From contig NZ_WVHO01000002.1 of the NCBI RefSeq assembly GCF_009834805.1, forward strand, positions 1 to 64,000: a stretch of DNA of 64,000 bases. The letters are read 5' to 3'. Below, piece after piece: positions 9,684 through 17,919 of this stretch. Each line of letters starts with the position of its first letter. Position 1 is the stretch's first letter. The translations under genes and the position numbers were made by a program. The DNA comes from Saccharibacter sp. 17.LH.SD. GTDB lineage: Bacteria > Pseudomonadota > Alphaproteobacteria > Acetobacterales > Acetobacteraceae. The notes beneath the pieces were generated by a model, which worked only from the letters and a program-made list of their open reading frames with translations, was not told the origin of the DNA and did no database searches.

Positions 9684-11468
9684 ATGATGGGTATGAAATT
9701 AGGACGTTTTGCGTCTTTGCGTCCATCCGTTCGGCGCTTGGCGCGTGGGTTGCGTTGGCTTGAGCAAGGTGAACCTGTTAAGGCTTTCTCCATCTTTGCG
9801 TCGTTAGCCAAGCGCGGAAATGTTGAAGCACAGTATCAGGTTGGGCAAGCTTATTTAGGTGGACGTGGTGTCCCTCCTTCTTTGGAGGAGGGAACGCGTT
9901 GGATATACCGTGCCGCGCAGGCTGGTCTGCCTAAGGCTTGCTTTACGTTGGCGACTGTCTACGCAATAGGCTTACCCGAGGGGTTTGACCCGGGCTCTTC
10001 TTTTCAATCGGTGGAGTCTTTATCTGTCCCTGTGATGGATGCTGCGCCGCGACGTCCTGATTTTGATCAAGCAGCTATTTGGGCCCGTAAAGGGGCGGAG
10101 GCAGGGCATGCCGATGCTCAAGCCTTGTACGCGCATGTCTTAACGCATGGCCCTAGCCATCTGCAGGATGCAGAGCAGGCGCGGCATTGGTATCGCAAAG
10201 CAGCGGACGGTGGTGCTGCGCAAGGGCATCTCGGTCTTGGTCTGATTTTGATCGGGGAAGCGTCTACTGACGAACAACGAAAAGAAGCCTCCCTTTATTT
10301 GCATAAAGCAGCTGATGGCGGCTTAGGTACTGCCTGTGCCACCCTAGGTTGGATGTACGAGACGGGTTTTGCCGTTGGGCGTGACTTATCTCAAGCGGCA
10401 AAATATTATGAAAAAGCGGCAGAGCACGGCGTGGCGCCGGCTCAGGCACGCTATGGATTGATGCTCCTTAAGGGAGTGGGTGCAGAAAAGAATGTAACGC
10501 GGGCAGAGACGTGGTTGCGCCGTGCTGCTGGTAATGACGACTCAGATGCAGCGGCATTACTGGGGGATCTATACATGCGGGGTGAGGATTTTATTGCTCA
10601 CCCTGAAGAAGCCTTGAAATGGTATCGGCTCGCTGCCGAAGGTGGACATGTCGCAGCAACGCGTGCGCTCGCCTTACTGTATTTGACAGGAACAGGAACA
10701 GAAGCTGATCCTCAGAAGGCAGCTCAGTGGTTTCAGATCGCTGCTGCGAGAGGGGACCGTCATGCAGATGCTGATTTTGGGAATTTGATTTTAGCTGGGG
10801 TAACGCAATCTCCTGAAGATCAGGCGGCACTGAAGGAAAGATTCCATAATCTTGCTGAGAGTGGCGATCCGCTGGGCGCCTTTAACTTGGGTGTTTGTTT
10901 GGCTCAAGGCGTTGGTGGTGATCGTGATAAAGCGAAGGCCCTCTATTGGATGGGACGGGCGCGCGATGGCATTGTGAATGCCCAATACTGGTATGGGCGC
11001 ATGCTGATCGAAGGTGGAGACGTTGAGGCCGATCCTGTGCAGGGGTTTGCGTGGATAGAAAAAGCTGCAGAAGCTGGGATGATGGAAGCACGTGTTGCTG
11101 TCGCACAGTTTCTTATTACAGGGCAGATCGAAGGGCATCGGGATCACCCACGTGCATTGGAGCTTTACCATCAGGCAGCTGATCAAGGGAGTATTGATGC
11201 GCTGTTCTCTCTCGGTGCTATGTATGGTGGTGGGCATGATGTGCCGATGGATCGTACAAAAGCATTTCAGTATTTCCAAAAAGCAGCTCAAAGGGGGCAT
11301 GGCCTTTCCCAATTGATGGTCGGGCGCTACCTTGTCCGCGGTTTAGCTGGGCGAATGGATCCAGAGGAAGGGCGTCTTTGGCTTGAGCGTGCGGCAGCGC
11401 GCGACGTGAGCGAAGCTCGAGAGGAATTAGAGGAACTAAATAATACGACGAGCTCGGAAACGTCTTAG
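9684..11468 (+). CDS. Sel1-repeat (TPR-like) protein
   Basis: The protein has 594 residues and consists almost entirely of Sel1-like helical repeats of about 36 residues, with recurring A-x-x-x-LG-x-x-Y-x-x-G and A-x-x-W-x-x-x-AA patterns. There is no signal peptide or membrane segment, so it is probably cytoplasmic. Such solenoids are scaffolds. Its position between the exporter and a giant glycosyltransferase suggests it organises substrate, glycosyltransferase or exporter, but that is inference. ATG 9684 is followed by ATG 9687 and 9693; the AGAAGG site at 9675-9680 is better spaced for 9687. Confidence 0.85.
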   Translation: MMGMKLGRFASLRPSVRRLARGLRWLEQGEPVKAFSIFASLAKRGNVEAQYQVGQAYLGGRGVPPSLEEGTRWIYRAAQAGLPKACFTLATVYAIGLPEGFDPGSSFQSVESLSVPVMDAAPRRPDFDQAAIWARKGAEAGHADAQALYAHVLTHGPSHLQDAEQARHWYRKAADGGAAQGHLGLGLILIGEASTDEQRKEASLYLHKAADGGLGTACATLGWMYETGFAVGRDLSQAAKYYEKAAEHGVAPAQARYGLMLLKGVGAEKNVTRAETWLRRAAGNDDSDAAALLGDLYMRGEDFIAHPEEALKWYRLAAEGGHVAATRALALLYLTGTGTEADPQKAAQWFQIAAARGDRHADADFGNLILAGVTQSPEDQAALKERFHNLAESGDPLGAFNLGVCLAQGVGGDRDKAKALYWMGRARDGIVNAQYWYGRMLIEGGDVEADPVQGFAWIEKAAEAGMMEARVAVAQFLITGQIEGHRDHPRALELYHQAADQGSIDALFSLGAMYGGGHDVPMDRTKAFQYFQKAAQRGHGLSQLMVGRYLVRGLAGRMDPEEGRLWLERAAARDVSEAREELEELNNTTSSETS

Positions 11469-11475
11469 GGAGAGC

Positions 11476-14412
11476 ATGGCCAATAAGTTAGTTCCATTTT
11501 TTGGATATGGTGTGACGATTACGGAAGAAGATCGTCAACACTGGTTTGAACGCCGCAAACGACAAGCTGAAATAGCCTTTGAGCGTGGGGTTTTCTGTTC
11601 TGATCAGGGAATGAAGGAATCAGGTTTCTTTTGGTTGGGACGCGCTGAGAGGCTTTCTGGTGATCAATCAAACGTTATGTTTGCTTATGCCATGGCCGCT
11701 TTTGAGCTTGGGCATAACGCTATCGCTCTGCCGCGATTTCGATTTCTTCATAAAAAATTTGATTTGCGAGAAGCTGCTTTTGGTGAGGTATTATGTCTTA
11801 ATCAAAGCGGTGATTTTGACCAGGCGAGTAAAAAACTCCATCACGCTTTATCACGCTATCATATATCCGATGGCTTAACTTCAATTGCGGATGATTTGGC
11901 GTTCCGTGCAAAGACGCCTGGTTGGGCAAGTTTATCGAATAGCGGAGTGCTGGAGGTAAGGTCTGCAGAACCCGTTTGCTTATATTGGGATGGTCAAGCT
12001 CTAGGTGTTTTCCCTTCAGGACGAATTCATATTGCTGAATATGTTCGGCGTTCTTGTGGTGTAGAATGGGCTACAGGGCAGCGTTTATCTGTTTGCGTAG
12101 GAGGGAGGCATGTTCTCGGGAGTCCTTTTAACCTCCAATCCCTCACCTATTGTGATGGTTTTGTAAAAGCAGAGAATGGCAGCGTCAGTGGGTGGTTATG
12201 GCATCCTGCAGAACCTGATTTTGTTCCATCGGTTCATATTGATGGGAGAGCGTCTTTCAGGGTGCCGACGATTACCGATCGTATGAGCGGCGAGAGACCC
12301 CTCTATCGACCGCGTTATTTTACTGTGCCTATTGTGGATCTTCCTAAGAAGAATAGGTGTGAGTTGGTAACGTTAAGAGACACGCATGGCCGGCTTTTGT
12401 TAGGCGCTCCTCTTGATCCAAGAATAGGGGCTTTTATAGCGGGGAAGCGTGTCCTACCCAGAGCATTATCTCCTGTTAGCTTGCCGAAAAGATTCAAAAA
12501 AATAGCTGCGTTACAGCAAGCAGAATGTGTGATTATTATTCCGGTTTTCGGGGCATATCACGAAACCCGTGCTTGCTTGTTAAGTGTTTTAAAGACGATA
12601 CCGCAGAATACAGGCGTGATTGTCGTTAATGATGCATCGCCCGAAAAACGATTAGTAGATTTTTTGGAGAAAATGGCAGAGGACGAGCGCATTACATTGC
12701 TCAGTCATGATGCCAATAAGGGATTTACGGCAAGCGTTAATGACGCGCTGCGTTATTGTGCCGGACGCGATGTGATTTTACTCAATAGTGATACAGTCGT
12801 CTTTTCAAATTGGGTCGAACGGTTACGAGGATGGCTACGTCATGCACAGGTAGGGACAGTAACCCCTATGTCAAATGACGGTGGGCTCACGTCGTACCCA
12901 TCCGTCAGTGAACCTAATATTATTCCTCCGCTTTATCAGGCTCGTATGCTTGATCAGTTATGCCGGGATGTATCACCTCATACCTTTATAGAGCTTCCTA
13001 CTGGGAATGGATTTTGTATGGCCATTTCGGCTTCCTGTTTGGCTGAAACAGGTTTGCTGAGAGAGGCTATTTTTGCTCAAGGTTATGGAGAAGAGAACGA
13101 TTTTTGTTTGAGGGCGTCACAGCATGGATTTAAGCATGTTGCGGCAACAAATGTGTATGTAAAACATCATGGTGGAGCTTCCTTTAAAGAAGGGAAGCAC
13201 GGGCTTCTCGTCCGTAATCTTAATATATTGAATGCGTTGTATCCCGGTTATACAAAAGCGATTCATCAGTTTGAAAGAAGAGATCCTTTACAGGCTGTAA
13301 GGCAGCGTCTGGATTGGTTACGCTTCGAAAATTATGCATTAGAAGAACGTTGCAGCGTCTTATTGATTAAACATAAGGCGGGTGGGGGGGTCGTCCACGC
13401 AGTAAGACAGCGTGCTTTACGGTACCTGGAACAAGGGATTGCTGTCTTCTTGTTGAAACCAACTGAGGATGGGTGTGATTTATCGGTTTATGGGGGGGTA
13501 TTAGGTGAAGCGGCTAGCCTTAAAGTGTCCATCCCGGCTGAGGCAGCACCGTTTATACGTTTACTCAAGCAGTTAAAAATTCATCATATTGAATGGCACC
13601 ATCTCATGGGGCATGCGCCTTGGGTTAGACATCTCCATCATGAGCTTGAGGTTGCGTATGACATATTTGTTCATGACTATGTTTGGTTCTGCCCGCGTAT
13701 TTCATTGTTAGACGGGGAGGATCGTTATTGCGGTGAACCAGATATTCAAGGGTGCACGCGGTGTGTCATGCGTTGGGGCCATCAATTGGAGAAAGGGTTG
13801 ACAGTACCGGCGCTGTTACAGCGTTCAACGCGTGAGCTGGAGGAGGCTCGGCGCGTTATTGTTCCCACGATGGATACAGCACGTCGTATAAAGCGCCATA
13901 TTCCAATAGACCATGGCATTATTGTCGAACCTTTAGAGGAAGAGGGTTCTTTCTTATCAATGCCTTTACGGCCATCTTATGGGCGCCCTGTTCGACGGAT
14001 TGGGGTGCTCGGAGGAATTGGTCGTTGGAAAGGTTATAGTGTTTTATTAGAGTTGGGGAAGCATATTCAAAGTAAACGATTGCCTTTGGAAATCATATTG
14101 ATTGGAAGCACGACAAATGATGAGGCATTATTGGCTACTGGTATTTGGGTAACGGGTGAATATCAGGGGAGTGATCTTGAAGCATTGCTTGAAGCAGCGC
14201 ATCTCGATATCGGGTTTGTCCCATCTGTTGCTCCAGAGACGTGGTGTTATGTTTTAAGTGAACTCTGGCGTGCGGGGTTGGAAGTTGTAGGGTTTGATAT
14301 TGGGGCATCGGCAGAACGCATAAAAGAAAGTGGTCGTGGTCAAGTGTTGCCACTTGGGATGCCCGTAGAAAGCCTAGCTACTTATTTATTAAATTATCGT
14401 AGAAAAAGTTAA
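11476..14412 (+). CDS. Large two-headed glycosyltransferase (GT2 plus GT4-like)
   Basis: The protein has 978 residues. Residues 15-140 are helical and TPR-like. Residues about 220-320 hold a beta-rich module with the mark SVSGWLWHP, related in style to modules in the minus-strand glycosyltransferase at 17920. A GT2 domain follows (about 348-600), with VIIIPVFGAYHET, VVNDAS, the metal-binding-type NSDTVV and the acceptor-side GEENDFCLR. From about 620 to the end lies a second glycosyltransferase-like unit of GT4/GT-B type, with KHKAGGGVVHAVR and IGVLGGIGRWKGY. It probably builds a polysaccharide or glycosylates a protein in the cytoplasm. It starts 7 bp after the Sel1 gene, in the same operon. 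Sugar donor and acceptor are not readable. Confidence 0.82.
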   Translation: MANKLVPFFGYGVTITEEDRQHWFERRKRQAEIAFERGVFCSDQGMKESGFFWLGRAERLSGDQSNVMFAYAMAAFELGHNAIALPRFRFLHKKFDLREAAFGEVLCLNQSGDFDQASKKLHHALSRYHISDGLTSIADDLAFRAKTPGWASLSNSGVLEVRSAEPVCLYWDGQALGVFPSGRIHIAEYVRRSCGVEWATGQRLSVCVGGRHVLGSPFNLQSLTYCDGFVKAENGSVSGWLWHPAEPDFVPSVHIDGRASFRVPTITDRMSGERPLYRPRYFTVPIVDLPKKNRCELVTLRDTHGRLLLGAPLDPRIGAFIAGKRVLPRALSPVSLPKRFKKIAALQQAECVIIIPVFGAYHETRACLLSVLKTIPQNTGVIVVNDASPEKRLVDFLEKMAEDERITLLSHDANKGFTASVNDALRYCAGRDVILLNSDTVVFSNWVERLRGWLRHAQVGTVTPMSNDGGLTSYPSVSEPNIIPPLYQARMLDQLCRDVSPHTFIELPTGNGFCMAISASCLAETGLLREAIFAQGYGEENDFCLRASQHGFKHVAATNVYVKHHGGASFKEGKHGLLVRNLNILNALYPGYTKAIHQFERRDPLQAVRQRLDWLRFENYALEERCSVLLIKHKAGGGVVHAVRQRALRYLEQGIAVFLLKPTEDGCDLSVYGGVLGEAASLKVSIPAEAAPFIRLLKQLKIHHIEWHHLMGHAPWVRHLHHELEVAYDIFVHDYVWFCPRISLLDGEDRYCGEPDIQGCTRCVMRWGHQLEKGLTVPALLQRSTRELEEARRVIVPTMDTARRIKRHIPIDHGIIVEPLEEEGSFLSMPLRPSYGRPVRRIGVLGGIGRWKGYSVLLELGKHIQSKRLPLEIILIGSTTNDEALLATGIWVTGEYQGSDLEALLEAAHLDIGFVPSVAPETWCYVLSELWRAGLEVVGFDIGASAERIKESGRGQVLPLGMPVESLATYLLNYRRKS

Positions 14413-14526
14413 AATGCTCACAGGGTAGTGAAAGTTAATAATATCATTTATTTACAATAATAATCATGTTATGATGCCGCATCGAAAGCTGTAGATTATT
14501 TCCCTTTTTGGGCTTCAACTGGTTAA

Positions 14527-15507
14527 ATGATTGGGAAGAGTATGTCTGGCAAACAAGGGGGCGAAATGCCTGAAGCAATGCAGGAACAGGCGCAAAATCG
14601 CGTAATGGACCTCAAGGCTGGAGCTCATGTTATGATGCTCGATGCTGGGGTGTTTTGCGTATTTCATGCTCCTGGACAAAAGCCTCCAAGTGCATCGGGT
14701 TTGCCAGGCGTGAGGGTAACGCGTGCTCCTGGGGTGTCTTCTGATATCGTTGAAATTAGCACGTTTGAAGCTGACGGATGGATGGGCGGCATGAATGGTG
14801 CCGCCCTTGTGCGTGTTCGTCGGGGGCCGGCTGGTGTCATGGTGACAACGTACCAAGAGCCGGAGAGTTCTCAAGAAGGTCCACGTTTGCAGGTGATGAG
14901 GCTCATCAGTGGAGTCTATGATGCGAACCAGGAAGCGGAGGGACAAGCTGCGGCATCGGCCTCCGCAGAGGTCATCGGGGAAGAGGGACGTGATATTGTC
15001 GCTCATGTTCAACGCCATGGTGATGTAAAACAGTCTTTCGGAGAATGGGTTGGGACGCCAGGAAGCCAGCTCTGGGTTGAAGGTTTTGCGATTAACACGG
15101 ACCGGATTACGACAAATGATATTGAGTACCAGGCTGTTTTAGGGCGTGGATGGCTTTCTCCTTGGGTTGAAGGGGGACAGTTTTGTGGCTCTCGTGGGAT
15201 GTCACTCCCTATTCTCGGGTTGCGTGTTCGTCTGAGAGGGGAAGCCGCGTCTCAATGGAGTTTGCGTGTTAGCGCGACCTTTACGGATGGAACACGATTA
15301 GGCCCAGTTGATGGGGCTGATGATGCGTTAGAGGCAGAGAGCCTCGCCCCATTGGAAGCTTTTCGTATTGAACTGATTCCAGCGAAGGCTGAAGCGACAA
15401 CGCCGAAAGCGTCTGAAACGCAGGATAGTGATTCACAGAGCAAAACAGCGGAAAAGGCGGTTTCGAAATCTGCGTCAAAACGGAATTCCCGCTCTCGTCG
15501 CCGCTGA
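14527..15507 (+). CDS. Protein with ChW-like module, unknown function
   Basis: The protein has 326 residues with no signal peptide or membrane segment. Residues about 176-238 fit the clostridial hydrophobic-with-conserved-W (ChW) repeat: GTPGSQLWVEG, then IEYQAVLGRGW, WVEGGQ, and G-x-x-G-x-S-x-PI-x-GL-x-VRL. The first half is beta-rich. The last ~50 residues are a low-complexity Lys/Ser/Arg tail ending in RSRRR, possibly binding nucleic acid or acidic polymer. ChW repeats are known mainly from secreted or surface proteins of Gram-positive bacteria. Start choice is open: ATG 14527, ATG 14542, or ATG 14566, which has the best ribosome site (AAGGGGG). A 114-bp AT-rich gap upstream suggests its own promoter. 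Confidence 0.7.
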   Translation: MIGKSMSGKQGGEMPEAMQEQAQNRVMDLKAGAHVMMLDAGVFCVFHAPGQKPPSASGLPGVRVTRAPGVSSDIVEISTFEADGWMGGMNGAALVRVRRGPAGVMVTTYQEPESSQEGPRLQVMRLISGVYDANQEAEGQAAASASAEVIGEEGRDIVAHVQRHGDVKQSFGEWVGTPGSQLWVEGFAINTDRITTNDIEYQAVLGRGWLSPWVEGGQFCGSRGMSLPILGLRVRLRGEAASQWSLRVSATFTDGTRLGPVDGADDALEAESLAPLEAFRIELIPAKAEATTPKASETQDSDSQSKTAEKAVSKSASKRNSRSRRR

Positions 15508-15535
15508 TCATTATTGAAGCGTTAAAGGCGGGATT

Positions 15536-16765
15536 GTGCGGTATCTTTTTGTTCATCAGACTTTTCCTGCGCAATATTCACATCTTTTGCGCCATCTTCA
15601 TCAGCAAGGTGGCCATGAAATTGTGTTTATTACGTCCTATATGAAGAAAGAGCTTCCGGGCGTTCGGTGTGTGCTGTACGACCCGCCCACTCCATCTCCT
15701 TCGGCGATGCATTCTGCTCTTGTGGAGTTTGACCATGCGGTGCGTCGTGCGGAGGTTGTTGCTCGCCTGGCTCTCTCTCTGAAGAATCTTGGTTATGTCC
15801 CTGATATCATTATAGGCCATCATGGCTGGGGGGAGCTTCTTAATATAGGGGATGTTTTTCCAGATGTTCCGGTTCTCGGTTATTTTGAGTTTTATTATCA
15901 GGTAAGCGGGCAGGATGTTGGGTTTGATCCAGAGTTTCTGCTATCAGATAAAACGGTTCCCGCTTTTGTACGGTTGAAAAATGCCATTAACCACCAAGCC
16001 TTAGCGCTTCCTGGATATGGGCAAACGCCGACGTTTTTCCAAAGAAATTCATATCCACAATGGGCGCATAAAAATATTCATTTGCTTCCTGAGGGAGTCG
16101 ATTTGTCTGTGTGCCGGCCCGATCCGTCCGTTATGAAGCGTGTTTTGACGGTGGGTGATGTTCATATTCAACCTTATGAGAAGCTCATCACGTATGTAGC
16201 GCGAAATATGGAACCTTACCGAGGGTTCCACAATTTTATGCGCGCGTTGCCGCGTATCTTAGAAGCGCGTCCAGATGCTCGTGTGATATTGGTTGGAGGG
16301 GATCGCGTGAGCTATGGTCGTCTTCCAGAAGGCGGGGGGACATGGCGCGAGGTTATGCTCCGTGAGCTTAAGGGCAAGCTGGATTTGGATCGTATCCATT
16401 TTATTGGCTGGCAACCGCATGAAGTCTTAATCCGTCTCATGCAACGTTCAGATGCTCATGTTTATTTAACATATCCTTTTGTTTTGTCGTGGTCTTTGCG
16501 TGAGGCGATGGCGATCGGGTGTCCGATGGTGGTAAGTGATACAGCACCCGTTAGAGAATTGTTGGATAATCGAGTTAATGCATTAACTGTTTCGTGTTTG
16601 AAACCTGAACAGATTGCAGAAGGTGTGTTAGAATTACTCGAGGATCGGGCGTTGGCACGTCGTTTACAGCAGCGTGTTCGTGCAGATGCTCAGGAGAAGC
16701 TCGATTTACAGTCGTATTTAGCACAATATGAAAAACTGATTGATGACAGTGTGCACCGGCGGTGA
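15536..16765 (+). CDS. Glycosyltransferase, GT4 family
   Basis: This 409-residue GT-B enzyme begins MRYLFVHQTFPAQY, a typical N-terminal strand and acceptor loop. The C-terminal half has the nucleotide-sugar-binding pattern: YVARNMEPYRGF, ARVILVGGD, and WSLREAMAIGCPMVVS, where the E-x7-E-type motif is partly altered. It would transfer a sugar from a nucleotide-activated donor in the cytoplasm. The start is GTG 15536, 28 bp after the ChW-like gene, so the two are probably co-transcribed and act on the same glycan or glycoprotein. Confidence 0.85.
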   Translation: MRYLFVHQTFPAQYSHLLRHLHQQGGHEIVFITSYMKKELPGVRCVLYDPPTPSPSAMHSALVEFDHAVRRAEVVARLALSLKNLGYVPDIIIGHHGWGELLNIGDVFPDVPVLGYFEFYYQVSGQDVGFDPEFLLSDKTVPAFVRLKNAINHQALALPGYGQTPTFFQRNSYPQWAHKNIHLLPEGVDLSVCRPDPSVMKRVLTVGDVHIQPYEKLITYVARNMEPYRGFHNFMRALPRILEARPDARVILVGGDRVSYGRLPEGGGTWREVMLRELKGKLDLDRIHFIGWQPHEVLIRLMQRSDAHVYLTYPFVLSWSLREAMAIGCPMVVSDTAPVRELLDNRVNALTVSCLKPEQIAEGVLELLEDRALARRLQQRVRADAQEKLDLQSYLAQYEKLIDDSVHRR

Positions 16766-16812
16766 GATCATTGGTTGTTTTTACATGTGGAAAATGATGA
16801 AGAGAGGCGAGT

Positions 16813-17283
16813 ATGTCTGTTGAAGTTCTACCAGCGCTACGGTCCTTAGTTGAAAGCTGGGTGGTTAAGAAGACTCCTTCTACCCCCCCACGGAAATTAT
16901 CGGCTGATGATTTAGATCAGTTAGCACGCGCAAGTATTGAGACGTTGGCTCAAAGGGCTTTAGGCACTATTGATGGAGAGTGGGGCAGCTTAGAGGAGTT
17001 GACGCAAGGCTGGGTTGTTCAGCGTTATCGTGGCGCGACACCGGGACCTTTAGTGGAAGATGATTTTCGTCATTGTGTCCGCTTTGTCCTAGAAGGTCTG
17101 TCGCGTGAGCGTCCTACAGACAAAAGCCAACCTTCTGGAGAAGGGGTATCGGCGGCTGATGAGGCGCTTTCTACATTTGTGCCTGAAACCGATGATGTTC
17201 TTCCAGACGGGCGTAAGGTTGCAGATGTGCTTCGTGAAGATCCTTTCTATTTTGCACGGGAACATCTCGCTTTGTCCCTCTAA
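16813..17283 (+). CDS. Small acidic protein, unknown
   Basis: I do not recognise this 156-residue protein. It is soluble and acidic, with no signal peptide. The N-terminal ~100 residues look helical (LPALRSLVESWVVKK, LDQLARASIETLAQRAL) and end in RHCVRFVLEGLS. A Ser/Asp-rich linker then precedes a C-terminal segment containing LPDGRKVADVLREDPF. It is the last gene of the plus-strand glycosyltransferase group, 47 bp after the GT4 gene and 27 bp before a strong terminator, so it belongs to that unit by position. Confidence 0.65.
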   Translation: MSVEVLPALRSLVESWVVKKTPSTPPRKLSADDLDQLARASIETLAQRALGTIDGEWGSLEELTQGWVVQRYRGATPGPLVEDDFRHCVRFVLEGLSRERPTDKSQPSGEGVSAADEALSTFVPETDDVLPDGRKVADVLREDPFYFAREHLALSL

Positions 17284-17310
17284 TGTAGAGTGAATCAGTA
17301 TTGTTACAAA

Positions 17311-17346
17311 AAAGGAGTGCAATCTAAATTGCACTCCTTTTTTGAT
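17311..17346. terminator. Bidirectional terminator
   Basis: A 13-bp perfect stem (17311-17323 with 17328-17340) closes a 4-nt loop, CTAA. It is flanked by A on the left and T on the right, so it works in both directions and separates the glycosyltransferase cluster from convergent dps. Confidence 0.9.
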
Positions 17347-17364
17347 GACTTCGTCACAAGATGC

Positions 17365-17853
17365 TTATTTCTCTTGAAGATGTGCTTCAAGAAACCAAAG
17401 ATTTTTGTCTAGCCCACGAGATACCTCTGTGAAGATATCTGCTGTATCATCATCACCTGCTTCTGCTGTGGTTTTGATGGCAGCGCGAACATTGTTAGCA
17501 ACAATTGCATAACGCTCAGCAAGCGCTTTGACATGGTCTAGAACCGTGTGGATCTTCGTTGGGTATGGTGGGCAGCTTGACTTAGCGCTGACGTCTTGAG
17601 TGGTTCCTAGCGCTGTGCCGCCAAGCTGGACAGCCCGTTCTGCTGTTGTGTCAACAAAACCATCAAGCGCCGTGCGAAAGCCATCAAGCATTTCGTGAAC
17701 GCCGATGAAGTGGGAGCCTTTAAGGTTCCAGTGAGCTTGCTTCGTAATGAGAGCAAGGTCAATGAGGTCAGCCAAACGAGCGTTAAGCGTCTCAATAGAG
17801 ACAGCCTTTGTGTTGTCTGGCGTATTGTTTTGAGTAGCATAAAGTTTAGACAT
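17365..17853 (-). CDS. dps: DNA-binding ferritin-like protein Dps
   Basis: Dps forms a 12-subunit shell that oxidises and stores iron using hydrogen peroxide and protects DNA in stationary phase. The 162-residue length is typical. All inter-subunit ferroxidase ligands are visible: His in KQAHWNLKG, His and Asp in VHEMLDGF, and Asp and Glu in FVDTTAERA. The N-terminal extension is short, with few basic residues, so DNA binding may be weak. It lies 66 bp downstream of the glycosyltransferase gene on the same strand. No OxyR site could be identified with confidence. Confidence 0.95.
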   Translation of the reverse strand: MSKLYATQNNTPDNTKAVSIETLNARLADLIDLALITKQAHWNLKGSHFIGVHEMLDGFRTALDGFVDTTAERAVQLGGTALGTTQDVSAKSSCPPYPTKIHTVLDHVKALAERYAIVANNVRAAIKTTAEAGDDDTADIFTEVSRGLDKNLWFLEAHLQEK

Positions 17854-17919
17854 GAGGTCTCTCCTCTTGCAAACTCCCTTGTCAATTTTAACAAGGGGAA
17901 GAATTTCTACAGATTTACT

